DNA of 64,000 bases from an uncultured Bacteroidota bacterium. GTDB lineage: Bacteria; Bacteroidota; Bacteroidia; Bacteroidales; F082. Of the stretch, positions 16,954 through 26,492 are shown one piece after another. Position 1 is the first letter of the stretch; each line of letters begins with the position of its first letter. The stretch covers positions 48,130-112,129 of the forward strand of contig CAITDJ010000131.1 of the NCBI GenBank assembly GCA_903891085.1. The letters run 5' to 3'. Below the pieces are notes generated by a model. That model had not been told where the DNA came from. It ran no database searches and was given only the letters and a program-made list of their open reading frames with translations. A program made the position numbers and the translations under genes.

Positions 16954-18921
16954 ATGAGTTATATTTCATTCGTAAAAGGCCAGCTTATAAATCTTGAATT
17001 CTCGTTGAGCCGTGAACTGGTTCGATCGAACCGCTCAGGTGGCTATTCAAGTACTACCATAGCCGGATGCAATACCCGAAAATACCATGGTTTGTTGGTT
17101 GTTCCTCAACCCTGGTTCGATCATGACAACCACGTTCTACTTTCATCGATAGACGAAACCATTATACAACATGATGAACAGTTCAATTTTGGGGTTCGTA
17201 TGTATCCGAATGGTGTATTCGATCCGAAAGGCCATAAATATTTACGCGAATTTTATACTGAACCGATACCGTTATTAATCTATCGGGTAGGGGGCGTAGT
17301 GCTTTCAAAAGAAATGATTTTTGCTGAGAATGAATCGAGAATTCTCATCAAATATACCTTACTTGATGCACATTCAAAGACAATTTTACGATTGAAACCT
17401 TTTCTCGCATTTCGAAATGTGCACCAACTTTCAAAAGCCAATATCAACCTGAATAATAAATTCGAGGAAGCACAGAACGGCAAAAGCTGGCAGCTATACA
17501 GCGGCTATTCGAGACTGTATTTTCAATTGTCCAAGGATTCGGAATATACACACATCCCTGATTGGTACTATAATGTTGAATATATACGTGAAAAAGAGCG
17601 TGGATTTCCTTCTCAGGAGGATTTATTCGTTCCCGGTTTTTTTGAAGTCGAACTAAAAAAAGGCGAAAGTGTCATTGTTTCAGCTGGCCTCGAAGAAAAA
17701 CAACCCTCAACTTTTAACCGTCAGTTCACTGCAGAATCGGGCAAACGTACACCACGCAATAATTTTGAAAACTGTCTCATCAATTCTGCCGAACAATTCA
17801 TCGTTCGGGACAAGAAAAAAGCGGAGATAATGGCTGGTTTTCCCTGGTTTGGGACATGGGGACGTGATACTTTTATTGCGCTACCGGGACTTACATTGCT
17901 CCGTGGTGCCGAGGCTGATTTCAGGGCTGTAATCGATACAGCACTCAACAATATGCAGGGTCCGTTGTTCCCGAATATAGGACAAAACAACAAACCTGAT
18001 TATTCGTCTGCCGACGCTCCGCTTTGGTTTTTCTGGAGTATGCAACAATATGCTGCCCTGAAAGCGAACCATACTGAGATATGGAAAACCTATAAAAAGA
18101 AATTTCAACTTATATTGAACGGCTACAAACAGGGTACCAACTTCAATATCGGTATGCAGGAGAATGGACTTATTTATGCCGGAGGAACCGGCATGGCATT
18201 GACCTGGATGGATGTTATCAGCAATGGTAAACCTGTGACTCCACGCACAGGGTTGGCTGTTGAAATTAATGCATTGTGGTATAATGCAGTTTGTTTTGCA
18301 TTGGAACTGGCCGAAAAATCAGGCGACAAATCCTTTGTGAACGAGTGGAAAGATTTGCCTGCAATCATTAAACATTCATTTGTAGAAACTTTCTGGAGTA
18401 CTAAAAGAGGTTATTTGGCTGATTATGTAAATGGAAGCGATGTAGATTGGACTGTTCGGCCTAATATGCTTTTTGCCGTTTCACTTCCATATAGTCCGTT
18501 GAATGATGATATGCAAATTCAGGTACTGAATATGGTCAGATCAGAATTGCTTACCGAAAGAGGATTACGCAGTCTGACACCCAAAGATGTAGATTACCAT
18601 GGCGTTTTAACTGGTAATCAAGAGGAACGCGATCAGGCCTACCATCAGGGAACAGTATTTCCCTGGTTGATCGGGCCATTTTGTACTGCCTGGCTCAAAC
18701 TGCATGGCAAAAGTGGTGTTTCTTTCGTTGATGAAATTTACCATGGATTTGAACCTGCTATACTCGAGGCTGGTATTGGAAATATTTCAGAAGTATATGA
18801 TGGTGATCCACCGCACGATCCGCGTGGTGGTATATCACAAGCCTGGAATGTGGCAGCATTGCTCACTGTGAAAAATATGCTTGATGAAATGGGCGAAAAC
18901 TCAAAAAACAGTAAAAAATAA
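16954..18921 (+). CDS. Glycogen debranching enzyme (amylo-alpha-1,6-glucosidase, GH133-like)
   Basis: 655 residues with the archaeal/bacterial debranching layout: an N-terminal beta-sandwich (GGYSSTTIAGCNTRKYHGLLV near residues 29-50) and a C-terminal (alpha/alpha)6 barrel from about 270. Family marks are FGTWGRDTFIALPGL near 297-312, YAGGTGMALTWMD near 407-419 and HQGTVFPWLIGPF near 565-577. It removes alpha-1,6 branch stubs from glycogen in the cytoplasm. First gene of the four-gene alpha-glucan cluster; the GT4 gene follows after 8 nt. Confidence 0.93.
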   Translation: MSYISFVKGQLINLEFSLSRELVRSNRSGGYSSTTIAGCNTRKYHGLLVVPQPWFDHDNHVLLSSIDETIIQHDEQFNFGVRMYPNGVFDPKGHKYLREFYTEPIPLLIYRVGGVVLSKEMIFAENESRILIKYTLLDAHSKTILRLKPFLAFRNVHQLSKANINLNNKFEEAQNGKSWQLYSGYSRLYFQLSKDSEYTHIPDWYYNVEYIREKERGFPSQEDLFVPGFFEVELKKGESVIVSAGLEEKQPSTFNRQFTAESGKRTPRNNFENCLINSAEQFIVRDKKKAEIMAGFPWFGTWGRDTFIALPGLTLLRGAEADFRAVIDTALNNMQGPLFPNIGQNNKPDYSSADAPLWFFWSMQQYAALKANHTEIWKTYKKKFQLILNGYKQGTNFNIGMQENGLIYAGGTGMALTWMDVISNGKPVTPRTGLAVEINALWYNAVCFALELAEKSGDKSFVNEWKDLPAIIKHSFVETFWSTKRGYLADYVNGSDVDWTVRPNMLFAVSLPYSPLNDDMQIQVLNMVRSELLTERGLRSLTPKDVDYHGVLTGNQEERDQAYHQGTVFPWLIGPFCTAWLKLHGKSGVSFVDEIYHGFEPAILEAGIGNISEVYDGDPPHDPRGGISQAWNVAALLTVKNMLDEMGENSKNSKK

Positions 18922-18929
18922 ATTATCCT

Positions 18930-20216
18930 ATGAAGGTTCTCATGTTCGGTTGGGAGTTTCCACCACATATCACCGGAGGGCTGGGCACGGCTTGTTTCGG
19001 TTTGACAAAAGGTTTGGTGAAACATGATGTAGAAATAATTTTTGTTGTGCCAAAAGCTTACGGCGACGAAAGTGAGGAAGCTGTACGTTTGGTTAATGCC
19101 AGTGATGTGAGTGTTGATCTTACAAAAGAAGAAAGCAAACACTATTGGGACAGGGTGCAATATATGGAGATTGGCTCGAACATTATTCCCTATGTGGGAC
19201 CCGAAGATTTTTCTATCATGACAGAAGAAACGGTACATGCTACCGATAATTTCAAGAGTAAAGTTTTCTCGCAGAAATATGAGTTTTCGGGCAAATATGG
19301 ATTAAATCTGATGGAAGAGGTTGCCCGCTATGCCCTGATCGGATCTTCCATTGCTACCCAATATGATTTTGACATCATCCACGCACACGATTGGCTTACT
19401 TACGCTGCAGGTGTCGCTGCAAAAGAGACAACCGGCAAACCGCTTGTTGTGCACATGCACGCCACTGAATTCGACCGATCGGGTGAAAATATAAATACCG
19501 ATGTGTTTGAAATTGAACGCAATGGAATGATGAAAGCTGATCGGGTAATTACTGTGAGTAACCTTACCCGAAATATCGTCATTGAAAGATATGGTATCGA
19601 TCCTCAGAAAGTTTTTACCGTACACAATGCAGTAGAACCTGTTGAAAAAGACGAAAACAATCAATATGAAAAGCAGGTAAAGGAAAAGGTAGTTACTTTT
19701 CTTGGTAGAATCACTTTTCAAAAAGGACCGGAGTACTTTGTTGAGGCAGCACGTAAGATTTTGAAACGTGATAAAAACGTACGTTTTGTCATGGCTGGTT
19801 CCGGGGATTTATTGAATAAAATGGTTCTTCGAGTTGCACAGTTGCGCATTGGCGATAAATTTCATTTCACCGGCTTTTTAAAAGGTGATGATGTTGACAA
19901 AATGTTTGCCATGTCGGATGTATTTGTCATGCCTTCTATATCGGAGCCCTTTGGAATAGTTCCACTCGAGGCAATGCGTTCGAATGTTCCGGTGGTTATC
20001 TCCAAACAATCAGGTGTGGCCGAAGTGCTCAAACACGCCATCAAAGTTGATTTCTGGGATATTGATGGGCTTGCCGATGCCATTTATGGTTTATGCCATT
20101 ACGAAGCCCTGTCGAAGACCTTTATAAAATACGGCAAGGAAGAAGTAGATAACCTGAAGTGGGAAAATGCCGCGAAAAGTATTAAGGAAATATATGATTC
20201 TGTTTTAATTAAGTAG
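18930..20216 (+). CDS. Glycosyltransferase family 4 protein of the glycogen cluster
   Basis: 428 residues, GT-B fold. The acceptor-domain start is WEFPPHITGGLGTACFGL near residues 6-23, and IHAHDW lies near 150. The donor-domain signature SEPFGIVPLEAM sits near 336-347, with the two glutamates seven residues apart typical of retaining GT4/GT5 enzymes. It resembles the glycogen-synthase-like glycosyltransferases found next to GH57 and debranching genes in Bacteroidota, so a role in alpha-glucan synthesis or modification is likely. Donor sugar nucleotide cannot be read from sequence. Confidence 0.85.
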   Translation: MKVLMFGWEFPPHITGGLGTACFGLTKGLVKHDVEIIFVVPKAYGDESEEAVRLVNASDVSVDLTKEESKHYWDRVQYMEIGSNIIPYVGPEDFSIMTEETVHATDNFKSKVFSQKYEFSGKYGLNLMEEVARYALIGSSIATQYDFDIIHAHDWLTYAAGVAAKETTGKPLVVHMHATEFDRSGENINTDVFEIERNGMMKADRVITVSNLTRNIVIERYGIDPQKVFTVHNAVEPVEKDENNQYEKQVKEKVVTFLGRITFQKGPEYFVEAARKILKRDKNVRFVMAGSGDLLNKMVLRVAQLRIGDKFHFTGFLKGDDVDKMFAMSDVFVMPSISEPFGIVPLEAMRSNVPVVISKQSGVAEVLKHAIKVDFWDIDGLADAIYGLCHYEALSKTFIKYGKEEVDNLKWENAAKSIKEIYDSVLIK

Positions 20217-20275
20217 ATATAAAATCAATCAACCAAATAGATAGTTAGAAAAACTTGGTAACAAAATAATAAAGT

Positions 20276-21856
20276 ATGAAATCAATTTGCTTTTATTTTC
20301 AGGTTCATCAGCCGTTTCGCTTACGCACGTATCGTTTTTTCGATATCGGAAAAAATCATTACTACTATGATGAATACATCAACAGAATGATTATGCGCAG
20401 GGTAGCTGAAAAATGTTACCTACCCATGAATGCATTGCTGTTAGAGCAAATAAAGGAATATGGAGTGCAGTTTAAGGTGAGTTTCTCTATTTCAGGAATT
20501 GCCATGGAACAGATGGAAATGTATGCCCCGGAAGCACTTGAAAGCTTCAAAAAACTGGTGGCTACCGGAAATGTTGAGATTCTGGCCGAAACTTACGGTC
20601 ATTCACTGGCCTCATTAAAAAATCCGGAAGAATTTAAGTATCAGGTTGAATTGCATACAAAAAAGGTGCAGGAGTTGTTTGGTGTTACACCAACAAGTTT
20701 CAGAAATACTGAGTTAATTTATTCTGATAAGATTGGCGAATTGGTTGCCAATATGGGATTCAAAGTGATGTTGACCGAAGGAGCCAAACATGTGTTGGGA
20801 TGGAAAAGTCCGAATTATATGTACACCAATGCCATCAATCCAAAATTGAAAGTGCTGCTCCGTAATTTCAGATTGAGTGATGATATTTCATTTCGTTTTG
20901 GTCAGCAAGGCTGGTCGGAGTGGCCTGTAACTGCAAACAAGTTTGTTGGTTGGCTCAATAAAATTAATCCAAAGGAAGAGGTGATCAATTTGTTTCTCGA
21001 TTATGAAACTTTTGGTGAGCACCAATGGGCAGCAACAGGCATTTTTGATTTTATGAAAGCCTTGCCAAAAGCCATCTATGCAAAATCTAAGTTTGTGTAT
21101 GCGACACCTTCCGAACTTGCTAAAACGCTTCAGCCTGTATCGGCAATCCATGTCCCCAATACGATTTCGTGGGCTGACGAAGAACGGGATCTTACCGCCT
21201 GGTTGGGAAATAATTTGCAGGATGAAGCATTTGATAAACTGTATTCTCTCGCTTCCAGAATCAGAATTTCGGACGACGAGCGCCTGAAACAGGATTGGCT
21301 CTATCTGCAATCATCTGACCATTTCTATTATATGTGTACCAAATGGTTCTCAGATGGCGATGTTCACAGGTATTTCAACCATTATCCATCGCCTTATGAA
21401 GCCTATATCAATTATATGAATGTGCTGGCCGATTTTGTAATTCGTTTGAACGCAAGTGTGCCCGAAGGCAAAGAGATTATGAATGAATTTGTTGAGAACG
21501 CCACGCAATTTGGCAAAGACCTGGGTAAGCTTGCCTCCTCTCGACTTAGATCGGTGGCAAATGATGTTTTTGAAGCCGTTCAAAGAGGCGAGGAAACAAT
21601 AAAACCAGTTTTTGATGACATAAAAAAACTGAAGGATTCAAAAGTGAAGCAATTGGTAAAAGAACTTGATGCCCAACAACTTGTGATTGCATTGAAAGAT
21701 GCAGAAACAGAGTTGGTTGAGAAAGTGTTGCCAAACCTGAATAAAATCACACGTAAAAAGTATGACGAAATTGCTGAGAACATCGGCAAAGTTTCTAAAG
21801 CTGAAGTGAAGAAAGTCCGCAGCCAGATTGAAAATCAATTAAAGAAACTGTTCTGA
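20276..21856 (+). CDS. GH57 alpha-glucan hydrolase/transferase with a FliG C-terminal-like tail
   Basis: 526 residues. Residues 1-400 are GH57: FQVHQPFRLR near residue 9, the catalytic nucleophile Glu146 in RNTELIYS, and the acid/base Asp242 in DYETFGEH. Such enzymes hydrolyse or transfer alpha-1,4 glucans; amylase and branching roles are not separable here. Residues about 445-526 are a helical tail that resembles the FliG C-terminal domain (VFDDIKKL, then LVIALK, ELVEK and a late VKKVRSQI). This tail is outside the normal GH57 length. No flagellar gene is present. The gene sits between the GT4 and GT3-GT35 genes, in the same orientation. Confidence 0.9.
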   Translation: MKSICFYFQVHQPFRLRTYRFFDIGKNHYYYDEYINRMIMRRVAEKCYLPMNALLLEQIKEYGVQFKVSFSISGIAMEQMEMYAPEALESFKKLVATGNVEILAETYGHSLASLKNPEEFKYQVELHTKKVQELFGVTPTSFRNTELIYSDKIGELVANMGFKVMLTEGAKHVLGWKSPNYMYTNAINPKLKVLLRNFRLSDDISFRFGQQGWSEWPVTANKFVGWLNKINPKEEVINLFLDYETFGEHQWAATGIFDFMKALPKAIYAKSKFVYATPSELAKTLQPVSAIHVPNTISWADEERDLTAWLGNNLQDEAFDKLYSLASRIRISDDERLKQDWLYLQSSDHFYYMCTKWFSDGDVHRYFNHYPSPYEAYINYMNVLADFVIRLNASVPEGKEIMNEFVENATQFGKDLGKLASSRLRSVANDVFEAVQRGEETIKPVFDDIKKLKDSKVKQLVKELDAQQLVIALKDAETELVEKVLPNLNKITRKKYDEIAENIGKVSKAEVKKVRSQIENQLKKLF

Positions 21857-21951
21857 TTTTTTACGTTAACCCATATTAATAATCAATCAATATCCATTCG
21901 TGCATAACGGGTGAAGAAATTATTTGTGTATCCATTGAATTTAATTTAACT

Positions 21952-24900
21952 ATGAAAAAACCTGAATTTATATTTGAAACAAGTTGGGAAGTGTGCAATT
22001 TGGTTGGCGGAATATATACTGTCATTTCATCAAAGGCTAAAATTCTGAAAGAAGAATATGGTGATAACTATATCACTATTGGCCCTGATGTTTGGAAAGA
22101 AACCCATGATAATCCTTACTTTATCGAAGATGTGAATCTCTTTGCCGAATGGAAGCAGAAAGCCGTGCAACAAGGCTTCAAAATCCGCATTGGCAGATGG
22201 GCTATTGAAAGCCGTCCGGTGGCAATATTGATAGATTTCACGCCATTATTTGCTCAGAAAGACAACATTTTCGCCTCATTCTGGGAAAGTTATCAGCTTG
22301 ATTCGATTCAGGGCCAATGGGATTATGTTGAACCTGCTATGTTTGGTTATGCTGCCGGTCAGGTAATTGAAAGTTTTTTTGGTTTTTATATCAGCGGTTA
22401 CGATACCATTATTGCACAGTTTCACGAATGGATGACAGGAACGGGTGTTTTGTATCTGAAAAAGAATGTGCCTCAGATCGGTACTGTTTTTACTACCCAT
22501 GCTACCTACCTCGGACGCTCCCTGGCAGGAAACGGTTATCCGCTTTATCGTGACCTCACCCAATATAATCCGACAATAATAGCCAACCGGTTTAATATAA
22601 CGGCCCAACAATCGCTTGAACGGTCTGCGGCCCGTGAATCGGACGCTTTTACTACTGTTAGTCAAAACACAGCCAACGAATGTAATCAGTTTCTTGGGCG
22701 CATCCCCGACGCATTAACGATCAATGGCTTTGATCAGAAAATGATTCTTTCACCCGAAGTGCTTGCCGTGAAAAGAAAACAGTCAAGAAAGATTATACTT
22801 GATGTTGCTTCCAACATGACAGGTACAAAAATAACTGAACAAACCACCCTGGTGCTTACCAGTGGCCGTTATGAGTTTAAAAACAAAGGAATTGACTTAT
22901 TTATCGATGCCCTGGGGCAATTGAATAAGGATAAGTCGCTTACAAAAGAAATTCTTGCAGTAATTGCTGTTCCAGCAAATATCGCCGGACCTGTCAAGGA
23001 ACTCGCTGACAAATTAGCAAAAATTCCGGCTGAAATTCCGGCTGAATTCAAATATACAACGCATTGTTTGTACGATTCGGTGCATGATGCTGTTTTGAAC
23101 AGAATAAAAAGTGTCGGGCTGACAAATGCGGAAACAGATAAGGTAAAAGTGATTTTTGTGCCTTCCTATCTGAAAGGCAATGATGGTATTTTTAATTTGC
23201 ATTATTACGATTTCCTCACTGCCTTCGATGTAACCGTTTTCCCTTCCTATTATGAGCCCTGGGGTTATACACCACTCGAAAGTATTGCTTTTTCCATACC
23301 AACCGTTACCACCAGCCTTGCAGGTTTTGGTTTGTGGATAAAGGAAAATAAACTGGAAGGTGATGCAGTTACCGTAATCAACCGCAATGATGATAACGAA
23401 AAGGAAGTAGTGGACGATATTGTGAAGAGACTTCGTTTCTTCAATGCTGTCAATGGTAACAAAACCGGTGAATTCAAGAATCAGGCACAACGGATTGCCT
23501 CAGAAGCGGTTTGGGGAAAACTTATTTTCAATTACGAAAATGCCTATGAAATTGCCCTGTTAAGGGTGGGTGAGCGCGAACAATTGTTCGATTCGCGTAA
23601 ATACACCGAAACACTCCGTACGTTCAATTACCACAAACAAGACCAGCCAACCTGGAAAAAAGTGTTGATTCAGCCGGTTTATACGAATCGGTTGAAAAAA
23701 CTGAGTGAACTGGCCCAAAATCTTTGGTGGTCGTGGAACTACGAAGCCATCGCCCTGTTCGAATCTATTGATCCTTCTGCCTGGCAGCTGGCCGAGCAGA
23801 ATCCTATCACCATGATGGAAGGATTATCAATGAAACAGATGGATGCGTTGGAAAGTGACCAGCAATTTATCGATCGGTTAAACAAAGTATATAGCGATTT
23901 TAAAGCGTATATGGAAGTCGGTCCGAAAAGCGATGACCGCATCGCCTATTTCAGTATGGAATATGGCTTGCACAAAAGCTTAAAAATTTACTCCGGTGGA
24001 TTGGGCATTCTGGCCGGCGATTATCTGAAACAAGCCAGCGATTCAGCGGTAAATATGATTGCCGTGGGCTTATTGTACCGTTATGGATATTTTACACAGG
24101 ATATTTCGCTTTTTGGTGATCAGATTGCACAGTACCTTCCGCAAAAATTTACCCATCTTCCCCTCGAACCTGTCCGCGATAAAAACGGCGATTGGGTGAC
24201 AATCGTATTGGCGATGCCGGGCCGCAGTGTTATTGCCAAAGCCTGGAAAGTGAGTGTAGGCCGTATTCCACTTTATCTTCTCGATACCGATATCGAAGAA
24301 AACTCGATGGAAGACCGCAATATTACACATCAGTTGTATGGTGGCGACAACGAAATGCGATTCAAACAGGAGGCTGTGTTGGGAGTAGGAGGGATTCGGT
24401 TACTCGAAAAACTCGAAATTGAACCTGTTATTTACCATTGCAACGAAGGACACGCCGCCTTTATTGGTCTCGAACGGTTGCGCCTGTTGGTCGAGATAAA
24501 ACATATTCGTTTTGATGTGGCACGCGAAATTGTACGCGCTTCTACCTTATTTACAACCCACACACCTGTTCCGGCCGGACACGATGCCTTTGACGAAAAT
24601 CTGTTGCGGACCTATGTACCCCATTATCCTGAGCGACTGAATATCAGTTGGGATGAGTTCATGAATCTGGGAAGATTTCGTCAGAATGATCCCAACGATA
24701 AATTTTCGATGAGTGTGCTGGCAACCAACCTCAGTCAGGAAGTGAATGGGGTGAGCCAGATTCACGGAAGGGTTTCGCGCGAGATGTTTCAATCGTTGTT
24801 CCCCGGTTATTTCCCCGATGAATTGCACATTGGTTATGTAACAAACGGAGTTCACTATCCAACCTGGACAGATGCATCATGGCAGCAATTGTATAAAAAA

Positions 24901-26178
24901 TATTTCGTTCATGATTTCGAACAAGATCAGTCGAATGCAAGTTTATGGGCTGCTATCAATGATGTTCCCGATCAGGAAATATGGAACATTCGCACCTCGC
25001 TCAAGGCCGAATTGCTGGCTTATGTGAAGTATCGTGTGAAAAACGATCTTACCGAAAGGGAAGAAAGTCCGAAACTGATTGTGAAAACACTCGAATCGAT
25101 CAATAAAAACGCGTTGGTGATTGGGTTTGCACGACGGTTTGCCACCTACAAACGGGCGCATCTGTTGTTTACCAACCTTGAAAAACTATCGAAGATTGTA
25201 AATAATCCCGATTTTCCGGTGCTGTTTTTGTTTGCCGGAAAGGCGCATCCCAACGACAAGGCCGGACAGGATTTGATCAAACGGATTATAGAGGTATCGA
25301 AGATGCCCGATTTTATCGGAAAAGTGCTCTTCATCGAAAATTACGATATGGAACTCGGTAAACGATTGACGAGCAGTGTTGATATCTGGCTCAATACGCC
25401 TACGCGTCCGTTGGAGGCTTCAGGCACGAGTGGCGAAAAGGCAGTGATGAATGGTGTGTTGAACTTTTCGGTGCTCGATGGCTGGTGGGCCGAAGGCTAC
25501 CGTGCTAATGCAGGCTGGGCCATTCAGGAGAAGCGTACCTATGTGAATCAGTTCTATCAGGACGAACTCGATGTGGAGACCATTTACAGTTTGCTCGAGC
25601 ATGAAATAGTACCCATGTATTTTGGCCGCAATGCAGAAGGTGTTCCTGAGAAATGGGTGAAATTTATCAAGAACAATATCAGCGAAATTGCGCCTCACTT
25701 CACCATGAAACGTATGTTGGACGATTATTTCGATCGTTATTACTATAAGCTGATAGGCCGTTCGCGCCTGATGCAACGCGACAATATGAAATTTGCCCAC
25801 GAAATGGCTGCCTGGAAAGCCAATATCAAAGCCAATTGGGATGCCATCGAAGTAAAATCAATCAAGGTACCCGATCCGACCATTCGTCCGTTGAATTTTG
25901 GTGAGAATTTTGTAGCAGAAATCACCTTGCAAACCCCCGGCATCAAAGCCGGAGACGTGTGTATTGAGTTGCTTTTCGGACGCAAACTTTTCGATAAAAT
26001 TGATGAGATTGTTTTTGTGGAAAAAATGAATCTGGTTAGCAGTGGCGACGATTGGGCCGAATTCAAGATCAATGTGCCGGTGTATCGTGCCGGTGTATAT
26101 GACTATACCTTCCGTATCTATCCGAGTAATAAAAACCTGCCTCACCGACAGGATTTGCCTTTGCTTAAATGGATTTAA
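21952..26178 (+). CDS. Glycogen synthase (GT3) fused to alpha-glucan phosphorylase (GT35)
   Basis: 1408 residues. The N-terminal half (1 to about 560) is a GT3 glycogen synthase like the eukaryotic type: TSWEVCNLVGGIYTVISSK near residue 10, and YYEPWGYTPLES with the paired catalytic glutamates Glu435 and Glu443. GT3 enzymes use UDP-glucose. Residues about 575-680 match the DUF3417 segment (NLWWSWNYEA) that precedes bacterial phosphorylases. Residues about 690-1310 are GT35, with the pyridoxal-phosphate lysine Lys1163 in SGTSGEKAVMNG. Both halves keep their catalytic residues, so one polypeptide should make and degrade glycogen. A strong terminator follows. Confidence 0.93.
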   Translation: MKKPEFIFETSWEVCNLVGGIYTVISSKAKILKEEYGDNYITIGPDVWKETHDNPYFIEDVNLFAEWKQKAVQQGFKIRIGRWAIESRPVAILIDFTPLFAQKDNIFASFWESYQLDSIQGQWDYVEPAMFGYAAGQVIESFFGFYISGYDTIIAQFHEWMTGTGVLYLKKNVPQIGTVFTTHATYLGRSLAGNGYPLYRDLTQYNPTIIANRFNITAQQSLERSAARESDAFTTVSQNTANECNQFLGRIPDALTINGFDQKMILSPEVLAVKRKQSRKIILDVASNMTGTKITEQTTLVLTSGRYEFKNKGIDLFIDALGQLNKDKSLTKEILAVIAVPANIAGPVKELADKLAKIPAEIPAEFKYTTHCLYDSVHDAVLNRIKSVGLTNAETDKVKVIFVPSYLKGNDGIFNLHYYDFLTAFDVTVFPSYYEPWGYTPLESIAFSIPTVTTSLAGFGLWIKENKLEGDAVTVINRNDDNEKEVVDDIVKRLRFFNAVNGNKTGEFKNQAQRIASEAVWGKLIFNYENAYEIALLRVGEREQLFDSRKYTETLRTFNYHKQDQPTWKKVLIQPVYTNRLKKLSELAQNLWWSWNYEAIALFESIDPSAWQLAEQNPITMMEGLSMKQMDALESDQQFIDRLNKVYSDFKAYMEVGPKSDDRIAYFSMEYGLHKSLKIYSGGLGILAGDYLKQASDSAVNMIAVGLLYRYGYFTQDISLFGDQIAQYLPQKFTHLPLEPVRDKNGDWVTIVLAMPGRSVIAKAWKVSVGRIPLYLLDTDIEENSMEDRNITHQLYGGDNEMRFKQEAVLGVGGIRLLEKLEIEPVIYHCNEGHAAFIGLERLRLLVEIKHIRFDVAREIVRASTLFTTHTPVPAGHDAFDENLLRTYVPHYPERLNISWDEFMNLGRFRQNDPNDKFSMSVLATNLSQEVNGVSQIHGRVSREMFQSLFPGYFPDELHIGYVTNGVHYPTWTDASWQQLYKKYFVHDFEQDQSNASLWAAINDVPDQEIWNIRTSLKAELLAYVKYRVKNDLTEREESPKLIVKTLESINKNALVIGFARRFATYKRAHLLFTNLEKLSKIVNNPDFPVLFLFAGKAHPNDKAGQDLIKRIIEVSKMPDFIGKVLFIENYDMELGKRLTSSVDIWLNTPTRPLEASGTSGEKAVMNGVLNFSVLDGWWAEGYRANAGWAIQEKRTYVNQFYQDELDVETIYSLLEHEIVPMYFGRNAEGVPEKWVKFIKNNISEIAPHFTMKRMLDDYFDRYYYKLIGRSRLMQRDNMKFAHEMAAWKANIKANWDAIEVKSIKVPDPTIRPLNFGENFVAEITLQTPGIKAGDVCIELLFGRKLFDKIDEIVFVEKMNLVSSGDDWAEFKINVPVYRAGVYDYTFRIYPSNKNLPHRQDLPLLKWI

Positions 26179-26210
26179 AATGGGATTGCCACAGATTAAA
26201 GTGATTAATA

Positions 26211-26238
26211 AAAAAGGAGCGAAACCGCTCCTTTTTTT
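26211..26238 (+). terminator. Terminator of the glycogen cluster
   Basis: AAAAAGGAGCG, AAAC, CGCTCCTTTTTTT: a GC-rich stem followed by seven T, 33 nt after the stop of the fusion gene. A near-identical copy is found at 28371-28397. Confidence 0.9.
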
Positions 26239-26240
26239 GT

Positions 26241-26280
26241 TTATCCTTTCAATGGTGTCCATTTCAGCACACTCAGCTTA
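26241..26280 (-). pseudogene. Duplicated 3' end of pepD (relic)
   Basis: On the minus strand these 13 codons read KLSVLKWTPLKG and a stop, nearly the same as the last residues of the intact PepD encoded at 28401 (LSVLKWIPLKG). Together with the terminator they form a roughly 72-nt direct repeat (26208-26280 and 28367-28440) with few mismatches, 2160 nt apart. Confidence 0.8.
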
Positions 26281-26285
26281 ATCCC

Positions 26286-26330
26286 TTCGTGGTAGTTTGC
26301 AAAATGTCGTTTTTAATCCCGGACTTTAAC
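26286..26330. repeat. Dispersed repeat copy 1 (GTAGTTTG family)
   Basis: Contains GTAGTTTGCAAAATGTCGTT and AATCCCGGACTTT. Closely similar to 28303-28347, and shares its first half with 27231-27252. Confidence 0.6.
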
Positions 26331-26351
26331 CGAAAATAAATCATTTTTGCC

Positions 26352-26400
26352 GCTACCGCGCGAATCCTTTCGCGTGGTGTTTTTGCTACCGCGCGAATCC
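26352..26400. repeat. Paired GCTACCGCGCGAATCC repeat, REP-like
   Basis: The 16-mer GCTACCGCGCGAATCC occurs at 26352-26367 and again at 26385-26400, with a GCG-rich potential hairpin (CGCGAATCCTTTCGCG) between. Such GC-rich units are typical of extragenic palindromic repeats. The 313-nt gap 26179-26492 thus holds a terminator, the pepD relic and these repeats. Confidence 0.55.
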
Positions 26401-26492
26401 CAATTAGGATGCGTGTAAGGAATAAAAAAAATTGTCATTGTTAACTTTTTGTGTTACTTTTATAATGTAACCTGACGAATATTCAATAGAAA

